In this document: positions 21,301 to 36,800 of the stretch, in pieces
How the letters are laid out: every line of letters starts with the position of its first letter
Position numbering within the stretch: the stretch's first letter is position 1
Source: Bryum argenteum
Taxonomy: Eukaryota; Streptophyta; Bryopsida; Bryales; Bryaceae
Length of the DNA: 64,000 bases
Reading direction: 5' to 3'
Assembly: GCA_037043015.1 (NCBI GenBank)
Contig: CM073321.1
Location: 26,053,510-26,117,509 of the forward strand
Translations under genes and position numbers: made by a program
The notes under the pieces: model-generated
Databases searched by the model: none
What the model saw: only the letters and a program-made list of their open reading frames with translations
Told to the model about the DNA's origin: nothing

Positions 21301-24300
21301 GACCTCAAGTCATCATTCATTCAGGTAACAATGCTTGATAATCAATCACTAGCTAAAAATTGATTTCAGAAGTTGCAAATCGTTTGGACCATATGATCAT
21401 GTTGTGGTCTGTCATAAGATCCGCTCACAAACCACGGAATCGGCGTACAAAATATAAGAAGAACGTCAGGATCCATGACCTCAAGTCATCATTCATTCAG
21501 GTAACAATGCATAATAATCAATTACTAGCTAAAAATTGATACTAGAAGTTGCATTTCGTTAAGACCATATGATCCTGTTGTTGTCCTTCATAAAATCCGC
21601 TCAAAAACCACGGAATTTGGCATACAAAATATAAGAATAACGTCAGGATCCATGACCTCAATTCATCATTCATTCAGGTAGCAATGCTGGATAATCAATC
21701 ACTAGCTAAAACTTGATTCTAGAAGTTGCAAATCGTTTGGACCATATGATCATGTTGTTGTCTTTCATAAAATCCGCTCACAAACTACGGAATCGGCGAA
21801 CAAAATATAAGAATAACGTCAGGATCCATGACCTCAAGTCATCATTCATTCAGGTAACAATGCTTGATAATCAATTAGAAGCTAAAAATTGATTCTAGAA
21901 GTTGCATATCGTTTGGACCATATGATCATGTTGTTGTCTTTCATATAATCCGCTCACAAGACACGGAATCGGCGTACAAAATATAAGAATAACGTTAGGA
22001 TCCATGACCTCAAGTCATCATTCATTCAGGTAACAATCCTTGATAATCAACTACTAGCTAAAAATTGATTCTAGAACTTGCAAATCGTTTCGACCATATG
22101 ATCATGTTGTTGTCCTTCATAAAATCCGCTCACAAAACACGGAATCGGCGTACAAAATATAAGAAGAACGTCAGGATCCATCATCTCAAGTCATCATTCA
22201 TTCAGGTAACAATGCTTGATAATCAATTACAAGCTAAAGATTGATTCGAGAAGTTGCAAATCGTTTGAACCACATGATCATGTTGTTGTCTTTCATAAGA
22301 TCCGCTCACAAACTACGGAATCGGCGAACAAAATAAAAGAATAACGTCAGGATCCATGACCTCAAGTCATCATTCATTCAGGTAACAATGCTTGATAATC
22401 AATTACTAGCTAAAAATTGATACTAGAAGTTGCATTTCGTTTCGACCATACGATCATGTTGTTGTCTTTCATAAAATATGCTCCCAAAACACGGAATCGT
22501 CGTACAAAATATAAGAAGAACGTTAGGATCCATGACCTCAAGTCATCATTCATTCAGGTAACAATGCTTGATAATCAATTAGAAGCTAAAAATTGATTCT
22601 AGAAGTTGCAAATCGTTTGGACCATATGATCATGTTGTGGTCTTTCATAAAGTCCGCTCACAAAACACGGTATCCGCGTACAAAATATAAGAAGAACGTC
22701 AGGATCCATGACCTCAAGTCATCATTCATTCAGGTAATAATGCTTGATAATCAATTACTAGCTAAAATTTGATTCTAGAAGTTGCAAATCGTTTGCACCA
22801 TATGATCATGTCTTCGCCTTTCATAAAATCCGCTCACAAAACATGGAATCGGCGTACAAAATATAAGAATAACGTTAGGATCCATGACCTCAAGTCATCA
22901 TTCATTCAGGTAACAATCCTTGATAATCAATTACTAGCTAAAAATTGATTCTTGAAGTTGCAAATCGTTTAGACCATATGATCATGTTGTTGTCCTTCAT
23001 AAAATTCGCTCACAAAACACGGAATAGGCCTTCAAATTATAAGAAGAACGTTAGGATCCTTGACCTCAAGTCATCATTCATTCAGGTAACAATGCTTGAT
23101 AATCAATCACTAGCTAAAAATTGATTCTAGAAGATGCAAATCGTTTGGTCCATATGATCATGTTGTTGTCTTTCATAAAATCCGCTCACAAGACACGGAA
23201 TCGGCGTACAAAATATAAGAAGAACGTTAGGATCCATGACCTCAAGTCATCATTCATTCAGGTAACAATGCTTGATAATCAATTACAAGCTAAAAATTGA
23301 TTCTAGAAGTTGCAAATCATTTGCACCATATGATCATGTTTTCGCCATTCATAAAATCCGCTCACAAGACACGGAATCAGCATACAAAATATAAGAATAA
23401 CGTTAAGATCCATGACCTCAAGTCATCATTCATTCAAGTAACAATGCTTGATAATCAATCACTAGCTAAAAATTGATTCAGGAAGTTGCAAATCGTTTGC
23501 ACCATATGATCATGTTTTCGCCATTCATAAAATCCGCTCAGAAAACACGGAATAGGCCTTCAAATAATAAGAAGAACGTCAAGATCCATGACCTCAAGTC
23601 ATCATTCATTCAGGTAACAATGCTTGATAATCAATCACTAGCTAAAGTTGATTTTAGAAGTTGCAAATCGTTTGGACCATATGATCATGTTGTCGTCTGT
23701 CATAAAATCCGCTCACAAAACACAGAATCGGCGTACAAAATATAAGAAGAACGTTAGGATCCTTGACCTCAAGTCATCATTCAATCAAGTAACAATGCTT
23801 GATAATCAATCACTAGCTAATATTTGATTCTACAAGTTGCAAATCGTTTGCACCATATGATCATGTTTTCGCCAATCATAAAATCCGCTCAGAAAACACG
23901 GAATCGGCGTACAACATATAAGAATAACGTCAGGATCCATCACCTCAAGTCATCATTCATTCAGGTAACAATGCTTGATAATCAATCACTAGCTAAAAAT
24001 TGATTCTAGAAGTTGCATATCGTTTGGACCATATGATCATGATGTTGTCTTTCATATAATCCGCTCACAAGACACGGAATCGGCGTACAAAATATAAGAA
24101 TAACGTTAGGATCCATGACCTCAAGTCATCATTCATTCAGGTAACAATGCTTGATAATGATTTAGTAGCTAAAATTTGATTCTAGAAGTTGCAAATCGTT
24201 TGCACCATATGATCATGTCTTCGCCTTGCATAAAATCCGCTCAGAAAACACGGAATAGGCCTTCAAATTAAAAGAAGAACGTCAGGACCCATGACCTCAG

Positions 24301-27300
24301 GTCATCATTCATTCAGGTAACAATGCTTGATAATCAATCATTAGCTAAAATTGATTTTAGAAGTAGCAAATCGTTTAGACCATATGATCATGTTGTTGTC
24401 TGTCATAAAATCCGCTCACAAAACACGGAATCGGCGTACAATATATAAGAAGAACGTCAGGATCCATGACCTCAAGTCATCATTCATTCAGGTAACAATG
24501 CTTGATAATCATTTACTAGCTAAAAATTGATTCTAGAAGTTGCAAATCGTTTGGACCATATGATCATGTTGTGGTCTTTCATAAAATCCGCTCACAAAAC
24601 ACGGTATCCGCGTACAAAATATAAGAAGAACGTCAGGATCCATGACCTCAAGTCATCATTCATTCAGGTAACAATGCTTGATAATCAATCACTAGCTAAA
24701 AATTGATTATAGAAGTTGCAAATCGTTTGGACCATATGATCAAGTTGTCGTCTGTCTTAAAATCCGCTCACAAAACACGGAATCGGCATACAAAATATAA
24801 GAAGAACGTCAGGATCCATGACCTCAAGTCATCATTCATTCAGGTAATAATGCTTGATAATCAATTACTAGCTAAAAATTGATTCTAGAAGTTGCAAATC
24901 GTTTGGACCATATGATCATGTTGTCGTCTGTCATAAAATCCGCTCACAAAACACGGAATCGGCGTACAAAATATAAGAAGAACGTAAGGATCCATGACCT
25001 CAAGTCATCATTCATTCAGGTAACAATGCTTGATAATCATTTACTAGCTAAAAATTGATTCTAGAAGTTGCAAATCGTTTGGAGCATATGATCATGTTGT
25101 GGTCTTTCATAAAATCCGCTCACAAAACACGGTATCCGCGTACAAAATATAAGAATAACGTTAGGATCCATGACCTCAAGTCATCATTCATTCAGGTAAC
25201 AATGCTTGATAATGAAGTACTAGCTAAAATTTGATTCCAGAAGTTGCAAATCGTTTGCACCATATGATCATGTCTTCGCCTATCATAAAATCCGCTCAGA
25301 AAACACGGAATAGGCCTTCAAATTACAAAAAGAACGTCAGGACCCATGACCTCAAGTCATCATTCATTCAGGTAACAATGCTTGATAATCAATCATTAGC
25401 TAAAATTGATTTTAGAAGTAGCAAATCGTTTAGACCATATGATCATGTTGTGGTCTGTCATAAAATCCGCTCACAAACCACGGAATCGGCGTACCAAATA
25501 TAAGAACAACGTCAGGATCCATGACCTCAAGTCATCATTCATTCAGGTAACAATGCTTGACAATCAATTACTAGCTAAAAATTGATTTTAGAAGTTGCAA
25601 ATCCATTGGACCATATGATCATGTTGTAGTCTTTCATATAGTCCGCTCACAAACCACGGAATCGGCGTACCAAATATAAGAATAACGTTAGGATCCATGA
25701 CCTCAAGTCATCATTCATTCAGGTAACAATGCTTGATAATGATCTACTAGCTAAAATTTGATTCTAGAAGTTGCAAATCGTTTGCACCATATGATCATGT
25801 CTTCGCCTTTCATAAAATCCGCTCAGAAAACACGGAATAGGCCTTCAAATTATAAGAAGAACGTCAGGACCCATGACCTCAAGTCATCGTTCAATCAGGT
25901 AACAATGCTTGATATTCAATCATTAGCTAAAATTGATTTTAGAAGGTGCAAATCGTTTAGACCATATGATCATGTTGTCGTCTGTCATAAAATCCGCTCT
26001 CAAAACACGGAATCGGCGTACAAAATATAAGAAGAAAGTCAAGATCCATGACCTCAAGTCATCATTCATTCAGGTAACAATGCTTGATAATCAGTTACAA
26101 GCTAAAAATCAATTTTTGAAGTTGCAAATCATTTGCACCATATGATCATGTTTTCGCCATTCGTAAAATCCGCTCACAAGACACGGAGTCGGCATACAAA
26201 ATATAAGAATAACGTGAAGATCCATGACCTCAAGTCATCATTCATTCAAGTAACAATGCTTGATAATCAATCACTAGCTAATATTTGATTCTACAAGTTG
26301 CAAATCATTTGCACCATATGATCATGTCTTCGCCTTTCATAAAATCCGCTCAGAAAACACGGAATAGGCCTTCAAATTAAAAGAAGAACGTCAGGACCCA
26401 TGACCTCAAGTCATCATTCATTCAGGTAACAATGCTTGATAATCAATCATTAGCTAAAATTGATTTTAGAAGTTGCAAATCGTTTAGACCATATGATCTT
26501 GTTGTCGTCTGTCATAAAATCCGCTCACAAAACACGGAATCGGCGTACAAAATATAAGAAGAACGACAGGATCCATGACCTCAAGTCATCATTCATTCAG
26601 GTAACAATGCTTGATAATGAATTGCAAGCTAAAAATTCATTCTAGAAGTTGCAAATCATTTGCACCATATGATCATGTTTTTGCCATTCATTAAATCCGC
26701 TCACAAGACACGGAATCGGCATACAAAATATAAGAATAACGTTAAGATCCATGACCTCAAGTCATCATTCATTCAAGTAAGAATGCTTGATAATCAATCA
26801 CTAGCTAAAATTTGATTCTACAAGTTGCAAATCGTTTGGACCATATGATCATGTTTTCGCCATTCATAAAATCCGCTCAGAAAACACGGAATAGGCCTTC
26901 ATATTATAAGAAGAACGTCAGGATCCATGACCTCAAGTCATCATTCATTCAGGTAATAATGCTTGATAATCAATTACTAGCTAAAAATTGATTCAACAGT
27001 TGCAAATCGTTTGGACCATATGATCATGTTGTCGTCTGTCATAAAATCCGCTCACAAAACACTGAATCGGCGTACAAAATATAAGAAGAACGTCAGGATC
27101 CATGACCTCAAGTCATCATTCATTCAGGTAACAATGCTTGATAATCAATCACTAGCTAAAAATTGATTTTAGAAGTTGCAAATCGTTTGGACCATATGAT
27201 CATGTTGTCGTCTGTCATAAAATCCGCTCACAAAACACAGAATCGGCGTACAAAATATAAGAAGAACGTCAGGATCCATGACCTCAAGTCATCATTCATT

Positions 27301-30300
27301 CAGGTAACAATGCTTGATAATCAATCACTAGCTAAAAATTGATTTTAGAAGTTGCAAATCGTTTGGACCATATGATCATGTTGTCGTGTGTCATAAAATC
27401 CGCTCACAAAACACAGAATCGGCGTACAAAATATAAGAACGTCAGGATCCATGACCTCAAGTCATCATTCATTCAGGTAACATTGCTTGATAATCAATTA
27501 CAAGCTAAAAATTGATTGTAGAAGTTGCAAATCGTTTGCACCATATGATCATGTTTTCGCCATTCATAAAATCCGCTCAGAAAACACGGAATAGGCCTTC
27601 ATATTATAAGAAGAACGTCAGGATCCATGAGCTCAAGTCATCATTCATTCAGGTAACAATGCTTGATAATCAATCACTAGCTAAAAATTGATTTGAGAAG
27701 TTGCAAATCGTTTGGACCATATGATCATGTTGTCGTCTGTCATAAAATCCGCTCACAAAACACAGAACCGGCGTACAAAATATAAGAAGAACGTCAGGAT
27801 CCATGACCTCAAGTCATCATTCATTCAGGTAACAATGCTTGATAATCAATTACTAGCTAAAAATTTATTCTAGAAGTTGCAAATCGTTTGGACCATATGA
27901 TCATGTTGTGGTCTTTCATAAAATCCGCTCACAAACCACGGAATCGGCGTACAAAATATAAGAAGAACGTCAGGATCCATGACCTGAAGTCATCATTCAT
28001 TCAGGTAACAATGCTTGATAATCAATTACTAGCTAAAAATTGATTCTAGAAGTTGCACATCGTTTGGACCATATGATCATGTTGTCGTCTGTCATAAAAT
28101 CCGCTCACAAAACACGGAATCGGCATACAAAATATAAAAAGAACGTCAGGATCCATGACCTCAAGTCATCATTCATTCAGGTAACAATGCTTGATAATCA
28201 TTTACTAGCTAAAAATTGATTCTAGAATTTGCACATCGTTTGGACCATATGATCTTGTTGACGTCTGTCATAAAATCCGCTCACAAACCACGGAATCGGC
28301 GTTCCAAATATAAGAACAACGTCAGGATCCATGAACTCAAGTCATCATTCATTCAGGTAACAATGCTTGATAATCAATTACTAGCTATAAATTGATTCTA
28401 GAAGTTGCACATCGTTTGGACCATATGATCTTGTTGTCGTCTGTCACAAAATCCGCTCACAAAACACGGTATCGGCGTACAAAATATAAGAATAACGTCA
28501 GGATCCATCACCTCAAGTCATCATTCATTCAGGTAACAATGCTTGATAATCAATTACAAGCTAAAAATTGATTCTAGAAGTTGCAAATAGTTTGCACCAT
28601 ATGATCATGTATTCGCCATTCATAGAATCCGCTCAGAAAACACGGAATAGGCCTTCATGTTATAAGAAGAACGTCAGGATCCATGAGCTCAAGTCATCAT
28701 TCATTCAGGTAACAATGCTTGATAATCAATCACTAGCGAAAATTTGATTTGAGAAGTTGCAAATCGTTTGGACCATATGATCATGTTGTCGTCTGTCATA
28801 AAATCCGCTCACAAAACACAGAACCGGCGTACAAAATATAAGAAGAACGTCAGGATCCATGACCTCAAGTCATCATTCATTCATGTAACAATGCTTGATA
28901 ATCAATCACTAGCTAAAATTTGATTCTACAAGTTGCAAATCAGTTGCACCTCATGATCATGTATTTGCCATTCATAAAATCCGCTCAGAAAACACGGAAT
29001 AGGCCTTCAAATTATAAGAAGAACGTCAGGATCCATGACCTCAAGTCATCATTCATTCAGGTAACAATGCTTGATAATCAATTAGTAGCTAAAAATTGAT
29101 TTTAGAAGTTGCAAATCGTTTGGACCATATGATCATGTTGTGGTCTTTCATAAAATCCGCTTACAAAACACGGTATCGGCGTACAAAATATAAGAAGAAC
29201 GTCAGGATTCATGACCTCAAGTCATCATTCATTCAGGTAACAATGCTTGATAATCAATCACTAGCTAAAATTGATTTTAGAAGTTGCAAATCGTTTGGAC
29301 CATATGATCATGTTGTCGTCTGTCATAAAATCCGCTCTCAAAACACAGAATCGGCGTACCAAATATAAGAACAACGTCAGGATCGATGACCTCAAGTCAT
29401 CATTCATTCAGGTAATAATGCTTGATAATCATTTACTAGCTAAAAATTGATTCTAGAAGTTGCACATCGTTTGGACCATATGATCTTGTTGTCGTCTGTC
29501 ATAAAATCCGCTCACAAACCACGGAATCGGCGTACCAAATATAAGAACAACGTCAGGATCGATGACCTCAAGTCATCATTCATTCAGGTAATAATGCTTG
29601 ATAATCAATTACTAGCTAAAAATTGATTCTAGAAGTTGCACATCGTTTGGACCATATGATCTTGTTGTCGTCTGTCATAAAATCCGCTCACAAACCACGG
29701 AATCGGCGTACCAAATATAAGAACAACGTCAGGATCGATGACCTCAAGTCATCATTCATTCAGGTAATAATGCTTGATAATCAATTACTAGCTAAAATTT
29801 GATTCTACAAGTTGCAAATCGTTTGGACCATATGATCATGTTGTTGTCTTTGATATAATCGGCTCACAAGACACGGAATCGGCGTACAAAATATAAGAAT
29901 AACGTTAGGATCCATGACCTCAAGTCATCATTCATTCAGGTAACAATGCTTGATAATCAATCACTAGCTAAAATTTGATTCTACAAGTTGCAAATCGATT
30001 GCTCCATATGATCATGCTTTCGCCATTCATAAAATCCGCTCACAAAACATGGAATCGGCGTACAAAATATAAGAAGAACGTCAGGATCCATGACCTCAAG
30101 TCATCATTCATTCAGGTAACAATGCTTGATAATCAATCACTAGCTAAAAATTGATTTTAGAAGTAGCAAATCGTTTGGACCATATGATCAAGTTGTCGTC
30201 TGTCTTAAAATCCGCTCACAAAACTCGGAATCGGCATACAAAATATAAGAAGAACGTCAGGATCCATGACCTCAAGTCATCATTCATTCAGGTAATAATG

Positions 30301-30840
30301 CTTGATAATCAATTACTAGCTAAAATTTGATTCTACAAGTTGCAAATCGTTTGGACCATATGATCATGTTGTCGTCTGTCATAAAATCCGTCCACAAAAC
30401 ACGGAATCGGCGTACAAAATATAAGAAGAACGTTAGGATCCATGACCTCAAGTCATCATTCATTCAGGTAACAATGCTTGATAATCATTTACTAGCTAAA
30501 ATTTGATTCTAGAAGTTGCAAATCGTTTGGAGCATATGATCATGTTGTGGTCTTTCATAAAATCCGCTCACAAAACACGGAATCGGCGTACAAAATATAA
30601 GAAGAACGTCAGGATTCATGACCTCAAGTCATCATTCATTCAGGTAACAATGCTTGATAATCAATCACTAGCTAAAATTGATTTTAGAAGTTGCAAATCG
30701 TTTGGACCATATGATCATGTTGTCGTCTGTCATAAAATCCGCTCTCAAAACACAGAATCGGCGTACAAAATATAAGAAGATCGTTAGGATCCTTGACCTC
30801 AAGTCATCATTCATTCAGGTAACAATGCTTGATAATCAAT

Positions 30841-33110
30841 TATTAGCTAAAAATTGATTCTACAAGTTGCAAATCGTTTGGACCATATGATCATGTTGTT
30901 GTCTTTGATATAATCCGCTCACAAGACACGGAATCGGCGTACAAAATATAAGAATAACGTTAGGATCCATGACCTCAAGTCATCATTCATTCACGTAATA
31001 ATGCTTGATAATCAATTACTAGCTAAAAATTGATTCTACAAGTTGCAAATCGTATGGACTAGATGATCATGTTGTGGTCTTTCATAAAATCCGCTCACAA
31101 AACACGGAATCGGCGTACAAAATATAAGAAGAACGTTAGGATCCATGACCTCAAGTCATCATTCATTCACGTAATAATGCTTGATAATCAATTACTAGCT
31201 AAAAATTGATTCTACAAGTTGCAAATCGTATGGACTAGATGATCATGTTGTAGTCTTTCATAAAATCCGCTCACAAAACACGGAATCGGCGTACAAAATA
31301 TAAGAAGAACGTCAGGATCCATGACCTCAAGTCATCATTCATTCAGGTAGCAATGCTTGATAATCATTTACTAGCTAAAAATTGATTCTAGAAGTTGCAA
31401 ATCGTTTGGACCATATGATCATGTTGTCGTCTGTCATAAATTCCGCTCACAAAACACAGAATCGGCGTACAAAATATAAGAACGTCAGGATCCATGACAT
31501 CAAGTCATCATTCATTCAGGTAACAATGCTTGATAATCAATTACAAGCTAAAAGTTGATTCTAGAAGTTGCAAACCGTTTGGACCATATGATCATGTTGT
31601 TGTCTTTGATATAATCCGCTCACAAAACACGGAATCGGCGTACAAAATATAAGAAGAACGTTAGGATCCATGACCTCAAGTCATCATTCATTCAGGTAAC
31701 AATGCTTGATAATCAATCACTAGCTAAAAATTGATTTTAGAAGTTGCAAATCGTTTGGACCATATGATCATGTTGTCGTCCGTCATAATATCCGCTCACA
31801 AAACACGGAATCAGCGTACAAAATATAAGGAGAAAGTTAGGATCCTTGACCTCAAGTCATCATTCATTCAGGTAACAATGCTTGATAATCGATTACTAGC
31901 TAAAATTTGATTCTACAAGTTGCAAATCGTTTGGACTACATGATCATGTTGTGGTCTTTCATAAAATCCGCTCACAAAACACGGAATCGGCGAACAAAAT
32001 ATAAGAACGTCAAGATCCATGAACTCAAGTCATCATTCATTCTGGTAACAGTGCTTGATTATCAATTACTAGCTAAAAATTGATTCTAGAAGTTGCAAAT
32101 CGTTTGGACCATATGATCATGTTGTCGTCTGTCATAAAATCCGCCCACAAAACACGGAATCGGCGTACTAAATATAAGAACGTCAGGATCCATGACCTCA
32201 AGTCATCACTCATTCAGTTAACAATGCTTGATAATCAATTACTAGCTAAAATTTGATTCTAGAAGTTGCAAATCGTTTGGACCATATGATCATGTTGTGG
32301 TCTTTCATAAAATCCGCTCCCAAAACACGGAATCGGCGTACAAAATATAAGTAGAACGTCAGGATCCATGACCTCAAGTCATCATTCATTCAGGTAACAA
32401 TGCTTGATAATCATTTACTAGCTAAAAATTGATTCTAGAAGTTGCAAGTCGTTTGGACCATATGTTCATGTTGTGGTCTTTCATAAATTCCGCTCCCAAG
32501 ACACGGAATCGGCATACAAAATATAAGAATAACGTGAAGATCCATGACCTCAAGTCATCATTCATTCAAGTAACAATGCTTGATAATCAATCACTAGCTA
32601 AAATTTGATTCTACAAGTTGCAAATCGTTTGGACTATATGATCATGTTGTTGTCTCTCATTAATTCCGCTCACAAACCACAGAATCGGCGTACAAAATAT
32701 AAGAACGTCAGGATCCATGACCTCAAGTCATCATTCATTCAGGTAACAATGCTTGATAATCAATTACAAGCTAAAAATTGATTCTAGAAGTTGCAAATCG
32801 TTTGCACTATATGATCATGTTTTCGCCATTCATAAAATCCGCTCGGAAAACACGGAATAGGCCTTGAAATTTTCAGAAGAACGTCAGGACCCATGACCTT
32901 AAGTCATCATTCATTCAGTTAAACAATGCTAGATAATCAATCACTAGCTAAAAATTGATTTTAGAAGTTGCAAATCTTTTGGACCATATGAACATGTTGT
33001 CGTCTGTCATAAAATCCGCTCACAAAACACGGAATCGGCGTAAAAAATATAAGAACGTCAGGATCCATGACCTCTAGTCATCATTCATTCAGGTAACAAT
33101 GCTTGATAAT
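30841..33110 (+). repeat. Kilobase satellite block also present at about 37.3-39.3 and 54.2-58.3 kb
   Basis: Rare variants recur in the same order. TTTGATATAATCCGCTCACA is followed by CGTATGGACTAGATGATCAT (31.05, 37.55, 54.44 kb), then CTAAAAGTTGATT with GCAAACCG (31551, 38051, 56366), then AATAGGCCTTGAA(A/G)TTTTCAG (32861, 39015, 58030). The first two copies differ by about two monomers (offsets 6500 and then 6154). The third tracks the first with offsets 24815 and then 25169. This shows duplication of multi-monomer blocks followed by loss or gain of whole monomers. Confidence 0.75.
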
Positions 33111-33859
33111 CAATTACTAGCTAAAAATTGATTCTAGAAGTGGCAAATCGTTTGGACCATATGATCAAGTTGTGTCTTTCATAAAGTCCGCTCACAAAAC
33201 CACGGAATCGGCGTACAAAATATAAGAATAACGTCAGGATCCATGAGCTCAAGTCATCATTCATTCAGGTAACAATGCTTGATAATCAATTACTAGCTAA
33301 AAATTGATTCTAGAAGTAGCAAATCCTTTGGACCATATGATCATGTTGTGGTCATTCATAAAGTCCGCTCACAAACCACGGAATCGGCGTACAAAATATA
33401 AGAAGAACGTCAGGATCCATGACCTGAAGTCATCATTCATTCAGATAACAATGCTTGATAATCAATTACAAGCTAAAAATTGATTCTAGAAGTTGCAAAT
33501 CATTTGCACCATATGATCATGTTTTTGCCATCCATAAAATCCGCCCACAAGACACGGAATCGGCGTACAAAATATAAGAATAACGTTAAGATCCATGACC
33601 TCAAGTCATCATTCATTCAGGTAACAATGCTTGATAATCATTTACTAGCTAAAAATTGATTCTAGAAGTTGCAATTCGTTTGGACCATATGATCATGTTT
33701 TCGCCATTCATAAAATCCGCTCACAAAACACAGAATCGGCGTACAAAATATAAGAAGAACGTCAGGACCCATGACCTCAAGTCATCATTCATTCAGGTAA
33801 CAATGCATGATAATCAATTTCAAGCTACAAATTGATTCTAGAAGTTGCAAATCGTTTGC

Positions 33860-36800
33860 ACCATATGATCATGCTGATGTCGTTCATTAAATGCATACAC
33901 AAACCACAGAATCGGCGTACAAAATATCAGAATAACGTCAGGATCCATCACCTCAAGTCATCATTCATTCACGTAACAATGCTTGATAATCAATTACTAG
34001 CTAAAAATTGATTCTAGAAGTTGCAAATCGTTTGGACCATATGATCATGTTGTGGTCTTTCATTAAATCCGCTCACAAAACACGGAATCGGCGTACAAAA
34101 TATAAGAAGAAAGTCAGGATCTATGACCTCAAGTCATCATTCATTCAGGTAACAATGCTTGATAATCATTTACTAGCTAAAAATTGATTCTAGAAGTTGC
34201 AAATCATTTGCACCATATGATCATGTTTTCGCCATTCATAAAATCCGCCCACAAGACACGGAAACGGCATACAAAATATAAGAAGAACGTAAGGATCCTT
34301 GACCTCAAGTCATCATTCATTCAAGTAACAATGCTTGATAATCAATCACTAGCTAAAATTTGATTCTACAAGTTGCAAATCGTTTGCACCATATGATCAT
34401 GTTTTCGCCATTCATAAAATCCGCTCAGAAAACACGGAATCGGCGTACAAAATATAAGAATAACGTCAGGATCCATGACCTCAAGTCATCATTCATTCAG
34501 GTAACAATGCTTGATAATCATTTACTAGCTAAAAATTGATTCCAGAAGTTGCAAATCGTTTGGACCACATGAGCATGTTGTCGTCTGTCATAAAATCCGC
34601 TCACAAAACAAAGAATCTGCGTACAAAATATAAGAAGAACGTTAGGATCCTTGACCTCAAGTCATCATTCATTCAGGTAACAATGCTTGATAATCAATTA
34701 CTAGCTAATAATTGATTCTAGAAGTTGCAAATCGTTTGGACCATATGATCATGTTGTCGTCTGTCATAAAATCCGCTCACAAAACACAGAATCGGCGTAC
34801 AAAATATAAAAAGAACGTTAGGATCCTTGACCTCAAGTCATCATTCATTCAGGTAACAATGCTTGATAATCATTTACTAGCTAATAATTGATTCTAGAAG
34901 TTGCAAATCGTTTGGACCATATGATCATGTTTGTCGTCGTCATCATAAATCCGCCACAAAAAACACGAGAATCGGCGTACAAAATATAAGAAGAACGTCA
35001 GGACCCATGACCTCAAGTCATCATTCATTCAGGTAACAATGCTTGATAATCATTTACAAGCTAAAAATTGATTCTAGAAGTTGCAAATCGTTTGCACCAT
35101 ATGATCATGCTGATGTCGTTCATTAAATGCATACACAAACCACAGAGTCGGCGTACAAAATATCAGAATAACGTCAGGATCCATCACCTCAAGTCATCAT
35201 TCATTCACGTAACAATGCTTGATAATCAATTACTAGCTAAAAATTGATTCTAGAAGTTGCAAATCGTTTGGACCATATGATCATGTTGTGGTCTTTCATT
35301 AAATCCGCTCACAAAACACGGAAGCGGCGTACAAAATATAAGAAGAAAGTCAGGATCTATGACCTCAAGTCATCATTCATTCAAGTAACAATGCTTGATA
35401 ATCAATCACTAGCTAAAATTTGATTCTACAAGATGCAAATCGTTTGCGCCATATGATCATGTTTTCGCCATTCATAAATTCCGCTCAGAAAACACGGAAT
35501 AGGCCTTCAAATTATAAGAAGAACGTCAGGATCCAAGACCTCAAGTCATCATTCATTCAGGTAACAATGCTTGATAATCAATTACAAGCTAAAAATTGAT
35601 TCTAGAAGTTGCAAATCGTTTGCACCATATGATCATGCTGATGTCGTTCATTAAATGCATACACAAACCACGAGTAGGGCTTCACAAAATATTTGAATAA
35701 CGTCAGGATCCATCACCTCAAGTCATCATTCATTCAGGTAACAATGCTTGATAATCAATTACTAGCTAAATATTGATACTAGAAGTGGCATTTCGTTTCG
35801 ACCATACGATCATGTTGTTGTCTTTCATAAAGTATCCTTACAAGACACGGAATCGTCGTACAAAATATAAGAAGAACGTTAGGATCGATGACCTCAAGTC
35901 ATCATTCATTCACGTAATAATGCTTGATAATCAATTACTAGCTAAAAATTGATTCTACAAGTTGCAAATCGTATGGACTAGATGATCATGTTGTAGTCTT
36001 TCATAAAATCCGTTCACAAAACACGGAATCGGCGTACAAAATATAAGAAGAACGTCAGGATCCATGACCTCAAGTCATCATTCATTCAGGTAACAATGCT
36101 TGATAATCAATCACTAGCTAAAAATTGATTTTAGAAGTTGCAAATCGTTTGGACCATATGATCATGTTGTCGTCTGTCATAAATTCCGTTCACAAAACAC
36201 AGAATCGGCGTACAAAATATAAGAACGTCAGGATCCATGACCTCAAGTCATCATTCATTCAGGTAACAATGCTTGATAATCAATTACAAGCTAAAAGTTG
36301 ATTCTAGAAGTTGCAAACCGTTTGGACCATATGATCATGTTGTTGTCTTTGATATAATCCGCTCACAAAACACGGAATCGCATACAAAATATAAGAAGAA
36401 CGTTAGGATCCATGACCTCAAGTCATCATTCATTCAGGTAACAATGCTTGATAATCAATCACTAGCTAAAAATTTATTCTAGAAGTGTCAAATCGTTTGT
36501 GACCATATGATCATCTTGTTGTCTTTCATAAAATCCGCTCACAAGACACGGAATCGGCATACAAAATATAAGAATAACGTCAGGATCCATGACCTCAAGT
36601 CATCAATCATTCAGGTAATAATGCTTGATAATCAATTACTAGCTAAAAATTGATTCTAGAAGTTGCAAATTGTTTGCAACATATGATCATGCTGATGTCG
36701 TTCATTAAATGCATACACAAACCAAAGAATCGGCGTACAAAATATCAGAATAACGTCAGGATCCATCACCTCTAGTCATCATTCATTCAGGTAACAATGC

